From NCBI GenBank assembly GCA_017461945.1, contig JAFTSB010000051.1, positions 1 through 42,406 of the forward strand: 42,406 nt of DNA, written 5' to 3'. Source of the DNA: Clostridia bacterium (GTDB lineage: Bacteria > Bacillota > Clostridia > Oscillospirales > CAG-272). The position numbers and the translations under genes are program-made. Of this stretch, positions 41,348-42,406 are shown piece after piece. Each line of letters opens with the position of its first letter. Positions within the stretch are counted from its first letter, which is position 1. The notes under the pieces are model-generated. The model was given only the letters and a program-made list of their open reading frames with translations, ran no database searches and was not told the origin of the DNA.

Positions 41348-42280
41348 ATGAAAACAAGAGAACTACTGACCGAATGGTTGGAGGATTACGAAAAAGAGCG
41401 TGTAAAAGCGCGAACGTACAGCAGGTACGAGGGGCTGATCACCCTGCACATTTTGCCCGAGCTGGGTGATATTGAGGTAGGGTTGCTTGGCAAGCGAGAG
41501 ATACAGGATTTTCTCACCCGCAAACGGCGGGGAGGCAATATCCGAAACGGGGAACAGCTGTCTGCTACTAGTACTAACCTCATGCTAACGGTGCTCAATC
41601 TTGCCTTTGAATATGGATGCGATATGGAACTAATTGATCGTAATCCGTGCGAGCGATTGCGGCGAGTGCCGGAGGATGCCAAAAAGGTGGAAGCGTTTAC
41701 TAAGGAGGAGCAGCGCAAGCTGGAGCGCGTGATCGCCGCAGAAGAAGATCCAAGGCATGTAGGTATCCTATTATGCCTCTATACGGGGCTCAGAATCGGT
41801 GAATTGCTGGGGCTTACGTGGGAGGATGTGGATCTTGTCCGCGGCATCATTCACATTGACAAAACGGTATACCGCGAACGGGATGAAAGTGGGCAATGGA
41901 AGATGTGCGTGGACACCCCGAAAACGCGCTCCTCTACACGGGTGATCCCACTGCCCACGTATATCACCAAAATGCTGAAAAGTGCCAAAACGGGTGCAAA
42001 AAGTGCCTATGTGGTGGAAAATAAAAAGGGCGAGCGCATGGCAATACGCTCGTACCAATATATCTTTGAAAAGCTGACCGAGCGTGCCGGCATCCGCCGC
42101 CTGAATTTTCACGCTCTGAGGCACACCTTCGCCACCCGCGCACTGGAATGCGGTATGGACATCAAGACACTTTCCGAGATCATGGGACATCAAAATGCAT
42201 CCATCACTCTCAATCGCTACGCCCACAGTATGATGGAGACAAAAATAAAAATGATGCAGAAATTGCCGAAAATTTTTTAG
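41348..42280 (+). CDS. Tyrosine-type site-specific integrase
   Basis: A 310-residue integrase. N-terminal SAM-like core-binding domain (ELLTEWLEDYEKERVKARTY) and C-terminal catalytic domain with the full set Arg149 (TGLRIGELLGL), Lys192, His255-x-x-Arg258 (HALRHTFATR), His281 (MGHQNASI) and nucleophile Tyr291 (NRYAHS). Length is ordinary for element integrases that lack an extra arm-binding domain, so it may be a compact type. AAGGAGG precedes ATG 41348 and CATAAT lies about 20 bases further upstream. It would cut and join DNA at att sites; these were not found in the window, probably because one lies beyond base 42406. Confidence 0.93.
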   Translation: MKTRELLTEWLEDYEKERVKARTYSRYEGLITLHILPELGDIEVGLLGKREIQDFLTRKRRGGNIRNGEQLSATSTNLMLTVLNLAFEYGCDMELIDRNPCERLRRVPEDAKKVEAFTKEEQRKLERVIAAEEDPRHVGILLCLYTGLRIGELLGLTWEDVDLVRGIIHIDKTVYRERDESGQWKMCVDTPKTRSSTRVIPLPTYITKMLKSAKTGAKSAYVVENKKGERMAIRSYQYIFEKLTERAGIRRLNFHALRHTFATRALECGMDIKTLSEIMGHQNASITLNRYAHSMMETKIKMMQKLPKIF

Positions 42281-42406
42281 GCAAAAACTGCATTGAAGGT
42301 TATCATCGGAACATACTAATAGGTTAATTACATATAATTATACCATTATCTCGCGCGTTTTTCAACAGTTAAGGTAAAATATCATTACGAAACGAGGCAT
42401 ATATCC

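Larger units (their letters stand above)
36181..42280. mobile_element. Probable integrative element or defence island, borders uncertain
   Basis: The stretch holds a large serine recombinase with Xre repressor at one end and a tyrosine integrase at the other, with Fic, TIR/SEFIR and small unknown genes between. Composition varies from gene to gene (AT-rich at 39232-40673). Two recombinases of different type suggest either two nested elements or a hotspot. No terminal repeats pairing the two ends were found. Confidence 0.55.

Noticed and set aside
42281-42406. Attachment site after the integrase
   Set aside because: The AT-rich 126 bases show no repeat of any segment elsewhere in the window that I could find; the other border may lie outside.

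Overview
The window looks like chromosomal DNA from a low-to-mid GC member of the Firmicutes, probably a gut Clostridia. The grounds are a single-membrane gene set, strong GGAGG ribosome sites, TTGACA/TATAAT promoters, a PrsA-like lipoprotein, a pth-mfd gene pair, a TPP-riboswitch ThiT and a beta-hexuronidase operon. No rRNA, tRNA or CRISPR array was seen. Species cannot be named from sequence alone.

Left part (1-16.9 kb) is housekeeping and sugar metabolism. A partial ppdK (minus strand) is divergent from pth-mfd. Next come a small unknown gene, a PpiC/SurA-like lipoprotein carrying an internal tandem repeat, and thiT under a TPP riboswitch with an attenuator. An AraC regulator is then divergent from a four-gene hexuronide operon: GH2 beta-hexuronidase, tagaturonate-reductase-like, altronate-dehydratase-like, and a beta-propeller protein. 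rimO-pgsA follows.

Middle part (16.9-31.4 kb) is a 1-kb intergenic region with twin operator-like sites, a promoter and a long structured leader. Behind it is a 13-kb operon: a giant solute-binding protein, two ABC permeases, an NHL-TPR-YIP1-like membrane protein, a very large secreted DUF5696-like protein, and a second permease pair. No ATPase is present, so a shared ATPase elsewhere is inferred. The operon looks like an unusually elaborate glycan capture and uptake machine.

31.4-35.4 kb holds a cysteine-desulfurase-like gene with a DUF3343 partner (minus strand), then a DUF1538 membrane protein with two P-II-like proteins (plus strand).

35.4-42.4 kb is an accessory region. It has a tiny ribbon-helix-helix gene divergent from an unknown gene over twin palindromes, a large serine recombinase with an Xre regulator, and an operon of Fic AMPylase, TIR/SEFIR-like protein and a small unknown protein. 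Two small accessory genes and a tyrosine integrase close the window. The Fic-TIR/SEFIR-unknown operon is the best candidate here for an undescribed defence or toxin system.
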